From Bacteroidota bacterium (lineage in GTDB: Bacteria > Bacteroidota > Ignavibacteria > SZUA-365), in the NCBI GenBank assembly GCA_018224415.1, contig JAGTUZ010000205.1:1-5027 (forward strand): a stretch of DNA of 5,027 nucleotides, written 5' to 3'. The notes beneath the pieces were generated by a model, which was not told the DNA's origin, made no database searches, and was given only the letters and a program-made list of their open reading frames with translations. The position numbers and the translations under genes were made by a program. Below, piece after piece: positions 1 through 4,829 of this stretch (its first letter is position 1; each line of letters opens with the position of its first letter).

Positions 1-1194
1 GAGGCGGCGTTGTCGCGCAAGGAGCCAGGCACCGGCGAGGGTGAACGCCATCAGCGCGAGCTGTGGCCAGAGGAACAACGGATGCCGCGCGCGCGGGTCG
101 GACCAGTCGATGGTGAGAAACATGGCGGTCTTCCGGAGGAAGAGCGAGAGCGCGTGTCCGGGTTGTTCCGTTATGAAGTCCAGCGTGCGTTCGCGATAGA
201 TGTCCATCACCCGCAGCTCGTAATCGTGCGACGGCGGAAGGAGGCGGATCTCGCGCTCGATCTCCAGCGTCAGCCAGTTCGAGCCGCCCTCGGATTTGAA
301 GGCGCCGCCGGTAGTCGCGGGATTGTTGCCGCGCCAGGCATTCAGCCAGAAATTCGTGGTCAGCGGCACGACGCGGTCGAAGACCAGCGTGTTGCGCAGT
401 GACCACGTCAGCACGACCAGCAGACAGGCCACGAAATACCAGCCCGCATTCCGGAATGAACCATCCTTTTTTTTCCACAGCCACAGCGCGATCAGCACCA
501 CCGCGCCCAGCGCCTCCCCGCGAAACAACACCCAGATCCCGGCGACCAGCCCCGCAAGCACAACGGCCCACATTCCTTTCCCCCTCTCCCCTCTCCCCTT
601 TCCATCCCCTGCCGCGCCGAAGCTCCACGAAGTGGAGCGAAGGCGGGCCCGCCCCTCTCCGCTCCTTCCCGCTCCTATCCGCAGCACCAGCCACAATGCC
701 CCCATCATTACCGCATGCGTCCACACCGCGCCGCCGAAGGTAGCGGCGGAGGCGACCAGCGGGGGAAAGATGGCCGCGAGCAGCAGGGCGATCCGGGCGG
801 TCCGGAGGGAAAAAAGAATTACTGTAAGGAGGTAAAGTTCAAGGAGCGACAGTAACGCGACAAGCACGTTCAGTCCGTAGAGCGTCAGGTAGGCGGTGGT
901 GTTGTCGCCGAATGTGCCGAGCACCGCCGTCATCACGACAACGTACCCCGGCATGGTGAAGGCCGTCGGGAAGGCGTCGTCCCACACGCGCGGCGCGATG
1001 CCGTAGTCGGGATGGAGAATGGGGAAGACATGCGCGTAGCCCTGGCCTGCGAGGATATGCCGTGCGATGCCGCCGTACTCGTAGAGCTGGGGACGCTCGA
1101 CGTCGCCGTACACCGCGATGCCGCCGACACGCAGCACCGCCGCCAGCAGCAGCACCATCAGCTCGAAACGATATGATCGGAGTGATATACGCAT
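1..1194 (-). CDS. GT39/ArnT-like integral-membrane glycosyltransferase, 3' end cut by window edge
   Basis: Read on the minus strand from the ATG at 1194-1192, the frame stays open for 398 codons to base 1, so the C-terminus lies outside the window. The protein is strongly hydrophobic with helices at about 11-29, 79-93, 101-130, 133-151, 155-173, 208-224, 228-240, 251-266 and 373-393. A large first loop carries YEYGGIARHILAGQGY (38-53), and RNTLVFDRVVPLTTN (267-281) with WRGNNPATTG (287-296) follows the later helices. These resemble the GT39/PMT-like family, which transfers sugars from polyprenyl-phosphate donors on the periplasmic face; Glu39 sits where the family has an acidic catalytic residue. 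The exact substrate cannot be told. Residues about 174-207 (Gly/Arg/Ser/Lys-rich) are encoded by an inserted palindromic repeat plus a G-rich tract, between two helices. No clear Shine-Dalgarno precedes the ATG; an in-frame GTG lies further upstream. It follows the sugar transferase gene by 211 bp and may share its pathway. Confidence 0.78.
   Translation of the reverse strand, partial: MRISLRSYRFELMVLLLAAVLRVGGIAVYGDVERPQLYEYGGIARHILAGQGYAHVFPILHPDYGIAPRVWDDAFPTAFTMPGYVVVMTAVLGTFGDNTTAYLTLYGLNVLVALLSLLELYLLTVILFSLRTARIALLLAAIFPPLVASAATFGGAVWTHAVMMGALWLVLRIGAGRSGEGRARLRSTSWSFGAAGDGKGRGERGKGMWAVVLAGLVAGIWVLFRGEALGAVVLIALWLWKKKDGSFRNAGWYFVACLLVVLTWSLRNTLVFDRVVPLTTNFWLNAWRGNNPATTGGAFKSEGGSNWLTLEIEREIRLLPPSHDYELRVMDIYRERTLDFITEQPGHALSLFLRKTAMFLTIDWSDPRARHPLFLWPQLALMAFTLAGAWLLARQRRL
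580..609 (-). other. G-quadruplex-type G-run motif inside the glycosyltransferase gene
   Basis: On the coding (minus) strand four runs of four or five G occur at 606-609, 595-598, 588-591 and 580-584, separated by loops of 7, 3 and 3 bases. This satisfies the usual four-run G-quadruplex pattern. The plus strand is the matching C/T-rich tract with near mirror symmetry. The tract abuts and slightly overlaps palindromic repeat copy 1 and encodes the Gly/Lys/Arg-rich part of the inserted loop. Folding in DNA or mRNA is inferred, not shown. Confidence 0.6.
608..647 (+). repeat. 40-nt palindromic element, copy 1 (inside a coding sequence)
   Basis: The unit begins CCTGCC and ends GGCGGG. Within it CGCC (615-618) pairs with GGCG (642-645), a 3x3 internal loop follows, then GCTCCAC (622-628) pairs perfectly with GTGGAGC (632-638) around a GAA loop. 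By hand count it matches copy 3 at 35 of 40 positions and copy 2 at 32 of 40. Immediately after it, 642-653 is a perfect 12-bp palindrome, GGCGGGCCCGCC. The copy is wholly within the glycosyltransferase gene on the opposite strand and is read through without a stop, giving an Arg/Ser/Gly-rich segment between two hydrophobic helices. Confidence 0.85.
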
Positions 1195-1246
1195 TTGTGC
1201 GTAGGTGTCAAAGTGTGTCCGACATCCATCTTGCCGCGCGTCAGCG

Positions 1247-1275
1247 CCTGCTGCGGCTCCGCTCACTGCAGTAGG
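1247..1275. repeat. Short imperfect hairpin upstream of the glycosyltransferase start
   Basis: CCTGCTGC (1247-1254) pairs with GCAGTAGG (1268-1275) with one G-T wobble around a 13-base loop. It lies 53 bp upstream of the glycosyltransferase ATG. The CCTGC edge is reminiscent of the 40-nt palindromic element, but the inner part does not align, so a relationship is only a possibility. Confidence 0.35.
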
Positions 1276-1308
1276 CTATAGGCTGTAGGCTGTAGGCCAT
1301 TGGCTGTT
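1274..1308. repeat. Degenerate heptamer tandem repeat (GGCTGTA)
   Basis: Five consecutive 7-base units read ggctata, ggctgta, ggctgta, ggccatt, ggctgtt. Related units in the opposite sense (gcctaaa, gcctaca) occur at 1363-1376, so the array is also the left arm of a larger inverted repeat. It lies in the spacer between the sugar transferase and the membrane glycosyltransferase. Confidence 0.7.
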
Positions 1309-1378
1309 GGCGGGGATTGTCATTCCGCATCGAAACCGGGATGCCCGGTCCCCGCGCGTACTGCCTAAAGCCTACAGC
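1282..1378. repeat. Nested inverted-repeat structure in the spacer
   Basis: Three concentric pairings are visible. The outer arms 1282-1297 and 1363-1378 are complementary over 16 bp with one mismatch. The middle arms are GCGGGG (1310-1315) and CCCCGC (1350-1355). The inner arms are ACCGGG (1335-1340) and CCCGGT (1344-1349) with a 3-base loop. The arrangement is consistent with a roughly 97-bp folded element between two genes on the same strand, either a structured RNA segment or a small non-autonomous palindromic element. No coding potential is apparent. Confidence 0.6.
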
Positions 1379-1385
1379 GCGCAAC

Positions 1386-1403
1386 GCGCAACGCGCGTTG
1401 CGC
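1386..1403. terminator. Perfect 18-bp palindrome just after the sugar transferase stop, possible terminator hairpin
   Basis: GCGCAACGCGCGTTGCGC is its own reverse complement, and an extra GCGCAAC unit sits directly beside it at 1379-1385. It begins 2 bp after the sugar transferase stop codon. There is no T-run after it on the minus strand, so it is not a canonical intrinsic terminator. It may instead stabilise the mRNA 3' end or be part of the neighbouring repeat structure. Confidence 0.35.
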
Positions 1404-1405
1404 TG

Positions 1406-2800
1406 CTACGCTTGCCCCTTCGCCGTGATCATGCGGAAGAAGGTGTGGATCAGGATCTTGATGTCCATGCGGATGGACATGTTTTCGATGTAATACAGAT
1501 CGAAGCGCAGTTTCTGGCGGACATCCTCCATCGAGGCGTCGTAGCGGTGCTTGACCTGCGCCCAGCCCGTGAGCCCCGGTCGCACGTTGAGGCGACGGCG
1601 GTAGAGGGGGATTTCCTTGATGAACTGTTCGACGAAGAACGGCCGTTCGGGACGCGGCCCGATCAAGCTCATGCTGCCTTCGAGAATATTGATGAACTGC
1701 GGCACCTCGTCGAGATGCATGCGGCGGAGAATGCGGCCGATCGGGGTGACCCGCGGGTCGTCCTTGTCCGCCCAGCGCGGACCGGATTTCTCCTCCGCGT
1801 CGGTGTACATCGAACGGAATTTCACCATGCGAAACACGCGCCCGTTTTTTCCCACACGTTCCTGTGTATAGAACACGGGTCCTTTCGACGTCAGCCGGAT
1901 CGCGAGGGCCACCAGCAGCCAGAAGGGAAGGCCGATCGCGAGCACCGCCAGCGACACACCGATGTCCATCAGCCGCTTCACCACGCGTTCCCACGGCTGC
2001 ATCAGCTGCGGCGTGATCTCGATGAGCGGGAAGCCGTAGATCTGGTTGGTCCGCGCCTGTCCGGAAATGATGTCGTACATGTCGGGACGGATTTTCAGCT
2101 TCACGTTCGAGCCGCTGCATTTGCCGATGATGTCGAGCAGCGCGTCGTGCTCGGAACTCGGCAGGGCCACCAGCACTTCCTGGATGTTCTGTTCGCGCAG
2201 CACGCGCTCGAGGTCCTCCGTGTTGCCCAAATGCGGCACCCGCGTTTCCTGGGTGATGGGTTCGGTGGAGACATAGCCCACGACATCGAGTCCGAGCAGC
2301 GGATGCGCGAGCACCTGGTCATAGAGTTCGCGCGACTGCTGGAAGGAGCCCACGATCACCGTCGACCGCTTGAGCACGCCGCCCAGCGTCAGCCGCTTCA
2401 GCACGGTGCGATAGGATAGCCGGCCGAAGCCGAGCAGGAAGAGCAGGATCGCCCAGTAAGCGAGGATGAGCAGCCGGGAAGTGGAGGGGTCGTCCGTCAG
2501 CGAATCGTCGATGAAGATCAGGAAGAACAGCAGGATCACGCCCGTCGTCACGGTTTTGAACAACGAGACCAGCTCGTCGAAACGCGACTCCGCATACCAC
2601 GGACGATACAGTCCGAAAAACGAAAACAGCACCAGCCAGAACGCGCTGATCGCCAGCATCGGTGCCCAGAAGGCCGGCTCGATCGCGTTGGAGAACAGCT
2701 CCGAGCGGACGCGGAAAAAATAGTACAGCGTCCATCCGAGGTTGACCATCAACCCGTCAAGCAGCAATAATATGATTGTTTCCGTTCGACGTGAAAGCAC
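1406..2800 (-). CDS. WbaP/WcaJ-type polyprenyl-phosphate sugar-1-phosphate transferase
   Basis: This complete 464-aa protein is a polyisoprenyl-phosphate hexose-1-phosphate transferase, which moves a sugar phosphate from a UDP-sugar to undecaprenyl phosphate at the inner membrane and so starts a lipid-linked exopolysaccharide, capsule or O-antigen unit. Four N-terminal helices lie at about 8-29, 43-65, 83-98 and 108-124. A nucleotide-binding-like middle domain (CoA_binding_3 type) spans about 145-260. A hydrophobic helix at 279-302 contains Pro292, as in the re-entrant membrane helix of this family. The catalytic domain shows KFRSM (327-331), the Asp364-Glu365 pair in HLDEVPQ, SLIGPRPERP (378-387) and RPGLTGWAQV (407-416). 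All key residues are present and the length is normal. The start is a GTG at 2800-2798, chosen because it includes the whole first helix; no good Shine-Dalgarno is seen, and the frame stays open upstream through an AT-rich patch (2821-2841). The sugar specificity is not readable. Confidence 0.95.
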   Translation of the reverse strand: MLSRRTETIILLLLDGLMVNLGWTLYYFFRVRSELFSNAIEPAFWAPMLAISAFWLVLFSFFGLYRPWYAESRFDELVSLFKTVTTGVILLFFLIFIDDSLTDDPSTSRLLILAYWAILLFLLGFGRLSYRTVLKRLTLGGVLKRSTVIVGSFQQSRELYDQVLAHPLLGLDVVGYVSTEPITQETRVPHLGNTEDLERVLREQNIQEVLVALPSSEHDALLDIIGKCSGSNVKLKIRPDMYDIISGQARTNQIYGFPLIEITPQLMQPWERVVKRLMDIGVSLAVLAIGLPFWLLVALAIRLTSKGPVFYTQERVGKNGRVFRMVKFRSMYTDAEEKSGPRWADKDDPRVTPIGRILRRMHLDEVPQFINILEGSMSLIGPRPERPFFVEQFIKEIPLYRRRLNVRPGLTGWAQVKHRYDASMEDVRQKLRFDLYYIENMSIRMDIKILIHTFFRMITAKGQA

Positions 2801-2851
2801 GGGGTAGGGATATCCCGGTTGTGTATAACCATCTAAAATAGGGAGAAAGCG

Positions 2852-2915
2852 GGAAGAACGGAAGGACGGAAGGGCGGAAGGACGGAAGGACGGAAGGACG
2901 GAAGGACGGAAGGGC
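2852..2915. repeat. Octanucleotide tandem array (GGAAGGAC), eight units
   Basis: Eight consecutive 8-base units: ggaagaac, then ggaaggac, ggaagggc, four ggaaggac and ggaagggc. The array lies 52 bp upstream of the sugar transferase GTG, on the 5' side of the gene, and directly abuts palindromic element copy 2. Simple repeats with near-identical units are prone to slippage, and each change of one unit would shift spacing in the upstream region by 8 bp. Any regulatory effect is inference. Confidence 0.9.
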
Positions 2916-2917
2916 GG

Positions 2918-2957
2918 CCTGCCACGGCGTAGTTCCGCGAAGCGGAACGAAGCCGGG
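2918..2957 (+). repeat. 40-nt palindromic element, copy 2 (intergenic)
   Basis: Same 40-base layout as the other copies. CGGC (2925-2928) pairs with GCCG (2952-2955), then GTTCCGC (2932-2938) pairs perfectly with GCGGAAC (2942-2948) around a GAA loop. Compared with copies 1 and 3, the outer stem has exchanged a C-G pair for a G-C pair and the inner stem a C-G pair for T-A, with pairing kept. It sits in the spacer between the lipoprotein and sugar transferase genes. Confidence 0.85.
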
Positions 2958-2997
2958 AGAGGGGCGGTGCCGGTCTGGAGCGACGCGCGCCCCTCTC
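2957..2997. repeat. Inverted repeat following element copy 2
   Basis: GAGAGGGGC (2957-2965) is perfectly complementary to GCCCCTCTC (2989-2997), separated by 23 bases. The right arm resembles the CGCCCCTCTCC found just after copy 1 at 650-660, so the two copies may share an extended right border from which copy 1 has lost the middle. Confidence 0.55.
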
Positions 2998-3012
2998 TCC
3001 AACGTAGTCAGT

Positions 3013-3031
3013 CCAGGCAGACGACGCCTGG
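3013..3031 (-). terminator. Hairpin downstream of the lipoprotein gene, possible terminator
   Basis: CCAGGC (3013-3018) pairs with GCCTGG (3026-3031) around a 7-base loop. On the minus strand it begins 11 bp after the TGA stop of the lipoprotein gene, the usual place for a terminator. It lacks a following T-run, so intrinsic termination is doubtful. Confidence 0.35.
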
Positions 3032-3042
3032 TTGTTGTCGCA

Positions 3043-4476
3043 TCAATTGGCGAGACGACGGGTCCAGCGCTGGGCGCTGTGACCAAAAAGGGATTTCGTC
3101 AGCGATGTCGACCCGGATGTCGTCCCGACAATGCCCAACTCTCGGACACCGATGAATTCGCCATAATGATCCTCCCATGTGTTGTCATTGTTGTACAAGC
3201 GCTCATGATACGTGCCCTCAATTCGACTCATGCCGACGTCGACGAAGGCAAGATCCAGGACAACCCAGAAATCATCATCCGGATCCGTCATACTGATCTT
3301 GAAGCTCCGCTTGTCGGCACTCCGCTCCAGCGCGTAATCATAATCGTGCCTTGGGTCGCCATTTTCGTCAAATACATACAAGGTGACAACCGTAGGCGAT
3401 TTGACTTTCATCCGTATCAGACTGGTATTCGTCTCATTAACGGGAGAGGTATTCTTGATCGTCACAGTCCATCTTCCGTCGAGCGGGTCAGCGCCGGGCG
3501 ATAGCGGCACTGTTGCGCTTGGCCAGGTTTGGGGCGTTCCCTTTTTCCACTGTCCACCACCGCCTAGACCGAGAGTTGTCCAGCCGCTCCAGTCCTCCAT
3601 GCTCCAGCGAAACACGTTTGTGAAACTTCCGACCTCGACGACGGTCGGAACGGTGTATGTCTCTCGCTCGCCCGGAGGATTCGAAAGTGTGCCGCGCTTG
3701 ACCCGGCTCACGTAGACGGTATATGAACCGCGGGGGATGTTGCCCATCGAGGTGGAACTGCGGGGGCCGGTCCCACCAAGCTTTTCGCCGGTGGATGAGG
3801 AATACCCGACCAGATTCGGCCAGCCGATGGCGGGATTGGCATACGTGACGGCATTGATGGTCAGCGTGTAGTAGTAGTTATCGGTGTGCGTATGATTGTA
3901 GCGGAGTCCGCCGACACGATCTGATCCGGAGCCCTTTTTCCCGGCTCCCGCGGTGGTTATTTTCGCTGCAACAAAATAGCCGAGTTCGAACACACTCGCA
4001 CCGAGTCGCTTGTTCTCTTCGTCCAGCGTGTTCAGTGGCAGAGGTACCCATTGCGTTTTTTTCGAATCATACCACAGAATGGTGAAATCTTCCGGCGAAT
4101 CGGCGCCACCCGTCGGCATGAATATCTGCACGGGATCGGTGAAGACGAAATTTGCCGGCTCGAATAATTGCACGCTTCCAACAACCTCATACATCGAAGG
4201 GATGGGCGTGGAAACAACGGTGGTCGCGAGGCTCGACGTGATCGAAACGGTCAGTTGTGCATTCGATCCATCGCTCGCCGTGCTGATGGCGCCGCGATGC
4301 ATGCGGACCTCGGCACCGTCCGCGCTTTGCAATTGTCCCTCCCCGGTAGAGTTGAACACGGTTTCGACGGTGGGCTCCTTCGGATCCGTCGGCGACCCTG
4401 ACTCGGAACATGAAGAGAGCGTCAGAATGAACGCGAGAGATAAACACAATACGACTCGGTACACGTTTGTGGACAT
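3043..4476 (-). CDS. Predicted lipoprotein with ZU5-like domain and beta-rich C-terminal region
   Basis: The 477-aa protein starts at the ATG at 4476-4474, preceded by AGGTG. Residues 1-22 form a lipoprotein signal (basic Arg7, hydrophobic 8-20) ending in the lipobox LSSC with lipidated Cys23, so it should be anchored in a membrane facing the periplasm or outside. A Ser/Pro/Asp-rich linker (24-37) follows. Residues about 44-171 look like a ZU5-type beta domain of the kind common in FCB-group secreted proteins: an opening GEGQLQSADGAEVRMHRGAI, a central FTDPVQIFMP and the closing ILWYDSKKTQWVPLP with ELGYFVAAK. A Gly/Lys/Ser linker (176-187) leads into a Tyr-rich, unrecognised region (190-290). 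Residues about 332-446, from DGRWTVTI to RIEGTYHERLY and EFIGVRE, have the alternating pattern of a lipocalin-like beta-barrel; this is tentative. The gene looks less GC-rich than its neighbours and is flanked by direct copies of a palindromic element. Function unknown; adhesion or ligand binding is only a guess. Confidence 0.88.
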   Translation of the reverse strand: MSTNVYRVVLCLSLAFILTLSSCSESGSPTDPKEPTVETVFNSTGEGQLQSADGAEVRMHRGAISTASDGSNAQLTVSITSSLATTVVSTPIPSMYEVVGSVQLFEPANFVFTDPVQIFMPTGGADSPEDFTILWYDSKKTQWVPLPLNTLDEENKRLGASVFELGYFVAAKITTAGAGKKGSGSDRVGGLRYNHTHTDNYYYTLTINAVTYANPAIGWPNLVGYSSSTGEKLGGTGPRSSTSMGNIPRGSYTVYVSRVKRGTLSNPPGERETYTVPTVVEVGSFTNVFRWSMEDWSGWTTLGLGGGGQWKKGTPQTWPSATVPLSPGADPLDGRWTVTIKNTSPVNETNTSLIRMKVKSPTVVTLYVFDENGDPRHDYDYALERSADKRSFKISMTDPDDDFWVVLDLAFVDVGMSRIEGTYHERLYNNDNTWEDHYGEFIGVRELGIVGTTSGSTSLTKSLFGHSAQRWTRRLAN

Positions 4477-4480
4477 GTAA

Positions 4481-4485
4481 CACCT
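4481..4485 (-). promoter_or_regulatory. Ribosome binding site of the lipoprotein gene
   Basis: On the minus strand AGGTG stands 4 bases before the ATG at 4476. The spacing is a little short but supports this start, as does the lipoprotein signal peptide beginning exactly there, over the much longer open frame reaching back to 4740. Confidence 0.55.
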
Positions 4486-4575
4486 GCTCAGATATTTTAC
4501 AAAGACGATATCTTCGTACGCATGTGGAGTGGCAGTAAAAACAATATAGGAGCTCCATATCGCAATAACCACAGC

Positions 4576-4604
4576 AATATAGGTTTTTCTTTTGAAAGCG
4601 CCAA
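4576..4604 (-). promoter_or_regulatory. Putative sigma70-type promoter for the lipoprotein gene
   Basis: On the minus strand TTGGCG (4604-4599, four of six matches to TTGACA) is followed after exactly 17 bases by TATATT (4581-4576, five of six matches to TATAAT). Transcription would start near 4569 and leave a leader of about 90 bases. The site lies in the AT-richer part of the spacer. If the host belongs to Bacteroidota proper, its primary sigma factor prefers a different consensus, which lowers confidence. Confidence 0.4.
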
Positions 4605-4647
4605 TGTCCATGCGGTTTTCGGGCAGGAGGAGAGGGGGGAAAGGCGG

Positions 4648-4687
4648 CCTGCCGCGCCGTAGCGCCGCGAAGCGGTGCGAAGGCGGG
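4648..4687 (+). repeat. 40-nt palindromic element, copy 3 (intergenic)
   Basis: CGCC (4655-4658) pairs with GGCG (4682-4685) and GCGCCGC (4662-4668) pairs with GCGGTGC (4672-4678) with one G-T wobble around a GAA loop. It is in the same orientation as copies 1 and 2. Its last 18 bases are tandemly repeated just downstream, so this copy has been extended. Confidence 0.85.
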
Positions 4688-4723
4688 AAGCGGTGCGAAG
4701 GCGGGAAGCGGTGCGAAGGCGGG
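4670..4723. repeat. Three tandem 18-bp repeats, expansion of element copy 3
   Basis: The unit AAGCGGTGCGAAGGCGGG occurs three times without interruption at 4670-4687, 4688-4705 and 4706-4723, all identical. The first unit is positions 23-40 of the palindromic element, so the array arose by duplication of its right half. In other frames it produces the artificial peptide repeats seen in spurious reading frames. Confidence 0.93.
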
Positions 4724-4799
4724 AAGGGAGCCCCGCGCACCAGCGCGGGAAGTTGAACTATCGATCACCACGGCCCGCGCTGGTGCGCGGGGGTCCCTT
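4724..4799. repeat. Long GC-rich inverted repeat, possible bidirectional terminator
   Basis: CCCCGCGCACCAGCGCGGG (4731-4749) is perfectly complementary to 4774-4792 over 19 bp. After a single G-G mismatch (4730 against 4793) pairing continues with AAGGGA (4724-4729) and TCCCTT (4794-4799), giving 26-base arms around a 24-base loop. It lies 31 bp beyond the stop of the upstream gene and could end its transcription, but no T-run follows on the minus strand. It may equally be a separate palindromic element. Confidence 0.85.
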
Positions 4800-4824
4800 T
4801 CTCCTCTCCCCTTTCTCCTCTCCC
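4797..4824. repeat. Two tandem 14-bp polypyrimidine repeats
   Basis: CTTTCTCCTCTCCC occurs twice in direct succession, at 4797-4810 and 4811-4824, and the first overlaps the right arm of the long inverted repeat. The tract is entirely C/T on the plus strand, so on the transcribed minus-strand message it is purine-only, immediately after the upstream gene's stop codon. It resembles the C/T-rich tract beside element copy 1. Confidence 0.85.
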
Positions 4825-4829
4825 TTCTC

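Larger units (their letters stand above)
4477..4829. other. Gene-free spacer of 353 bp: repeats plus AT-richer promoter segment
   Basis: The right two thirds (4620-4829) is repetitive: a purine-rich run, element copy 3, 18-bp tandem repeats, a long inverted repeat and a polypyrimidine tandem repeat, each listed separately. The left part (4477-4615) is clearly more AT-rich and carries the putative promoter and leader of the lipoprotein gene. Reading frames that cross this spacer consist of translated repeats (runs of Phe-Pro-Pro-Ser-His-Arg or Phe-Ala-Pro-Leu) and are not credible genes. Confidence 0.7.

Noticed and set aside
575..672. Reading the repeat insertion as having disrupted the glycosyltransferase gene (pseudogene)
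   Set aside because: The frame continues without stop or shift on both sides, and family-like motifs (RNTLVFDRVVPLTTN, WRGNNPATTG) follow the insertion in the same frame. Loss of activity is still possible but not shown.
10..835. Overlapping plus-strand open frames at 10-402, 296-835 and 399-743
   Set aside because: They are antisense to the membrane glycosyltransferase, and their Ser/Pro/Arg/Ala-rich products include translated repeat sequence.
1307..2419. Plus-strand open frame of 370 codons
   Set aside because: It is antisense to the unmistakable sugar transferase gene, and its product is a His/Arg/Glu/Asp-rich composition typical of the reverse strand of a GC-rich gene, with no recognisable domain.
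2852..2957. Possible CRISPR array
   Set aside because: The units are contiguous 8-bp repeats with no unique spacers, so this is a simple tandem repeat next to a hairpin.
2757..3086. Minus-strand open frame of 109 codons overlapping the sugar transferase start
   Set aside because: Most of it is the translated octanucleotide array and element copy 2, and it overlaps two real genes in other frames.
4477..4740. N-terminal extension of the lipoprotein frame to an earlier ATG at 4740
   Set aside because: The extra 88 residues are translated 18-bp repeats and promoter sequence; the ATG at 4476 has a ribosome binding site and begins a proper lipoprotein signal peptide.
4187..4771. Minus-strand open frame of 194 codons
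   Set aside because: Its N-terminal part is translated 18-bp repeats and the rest is an out-of-frame shadow of the lipoprotein gene.
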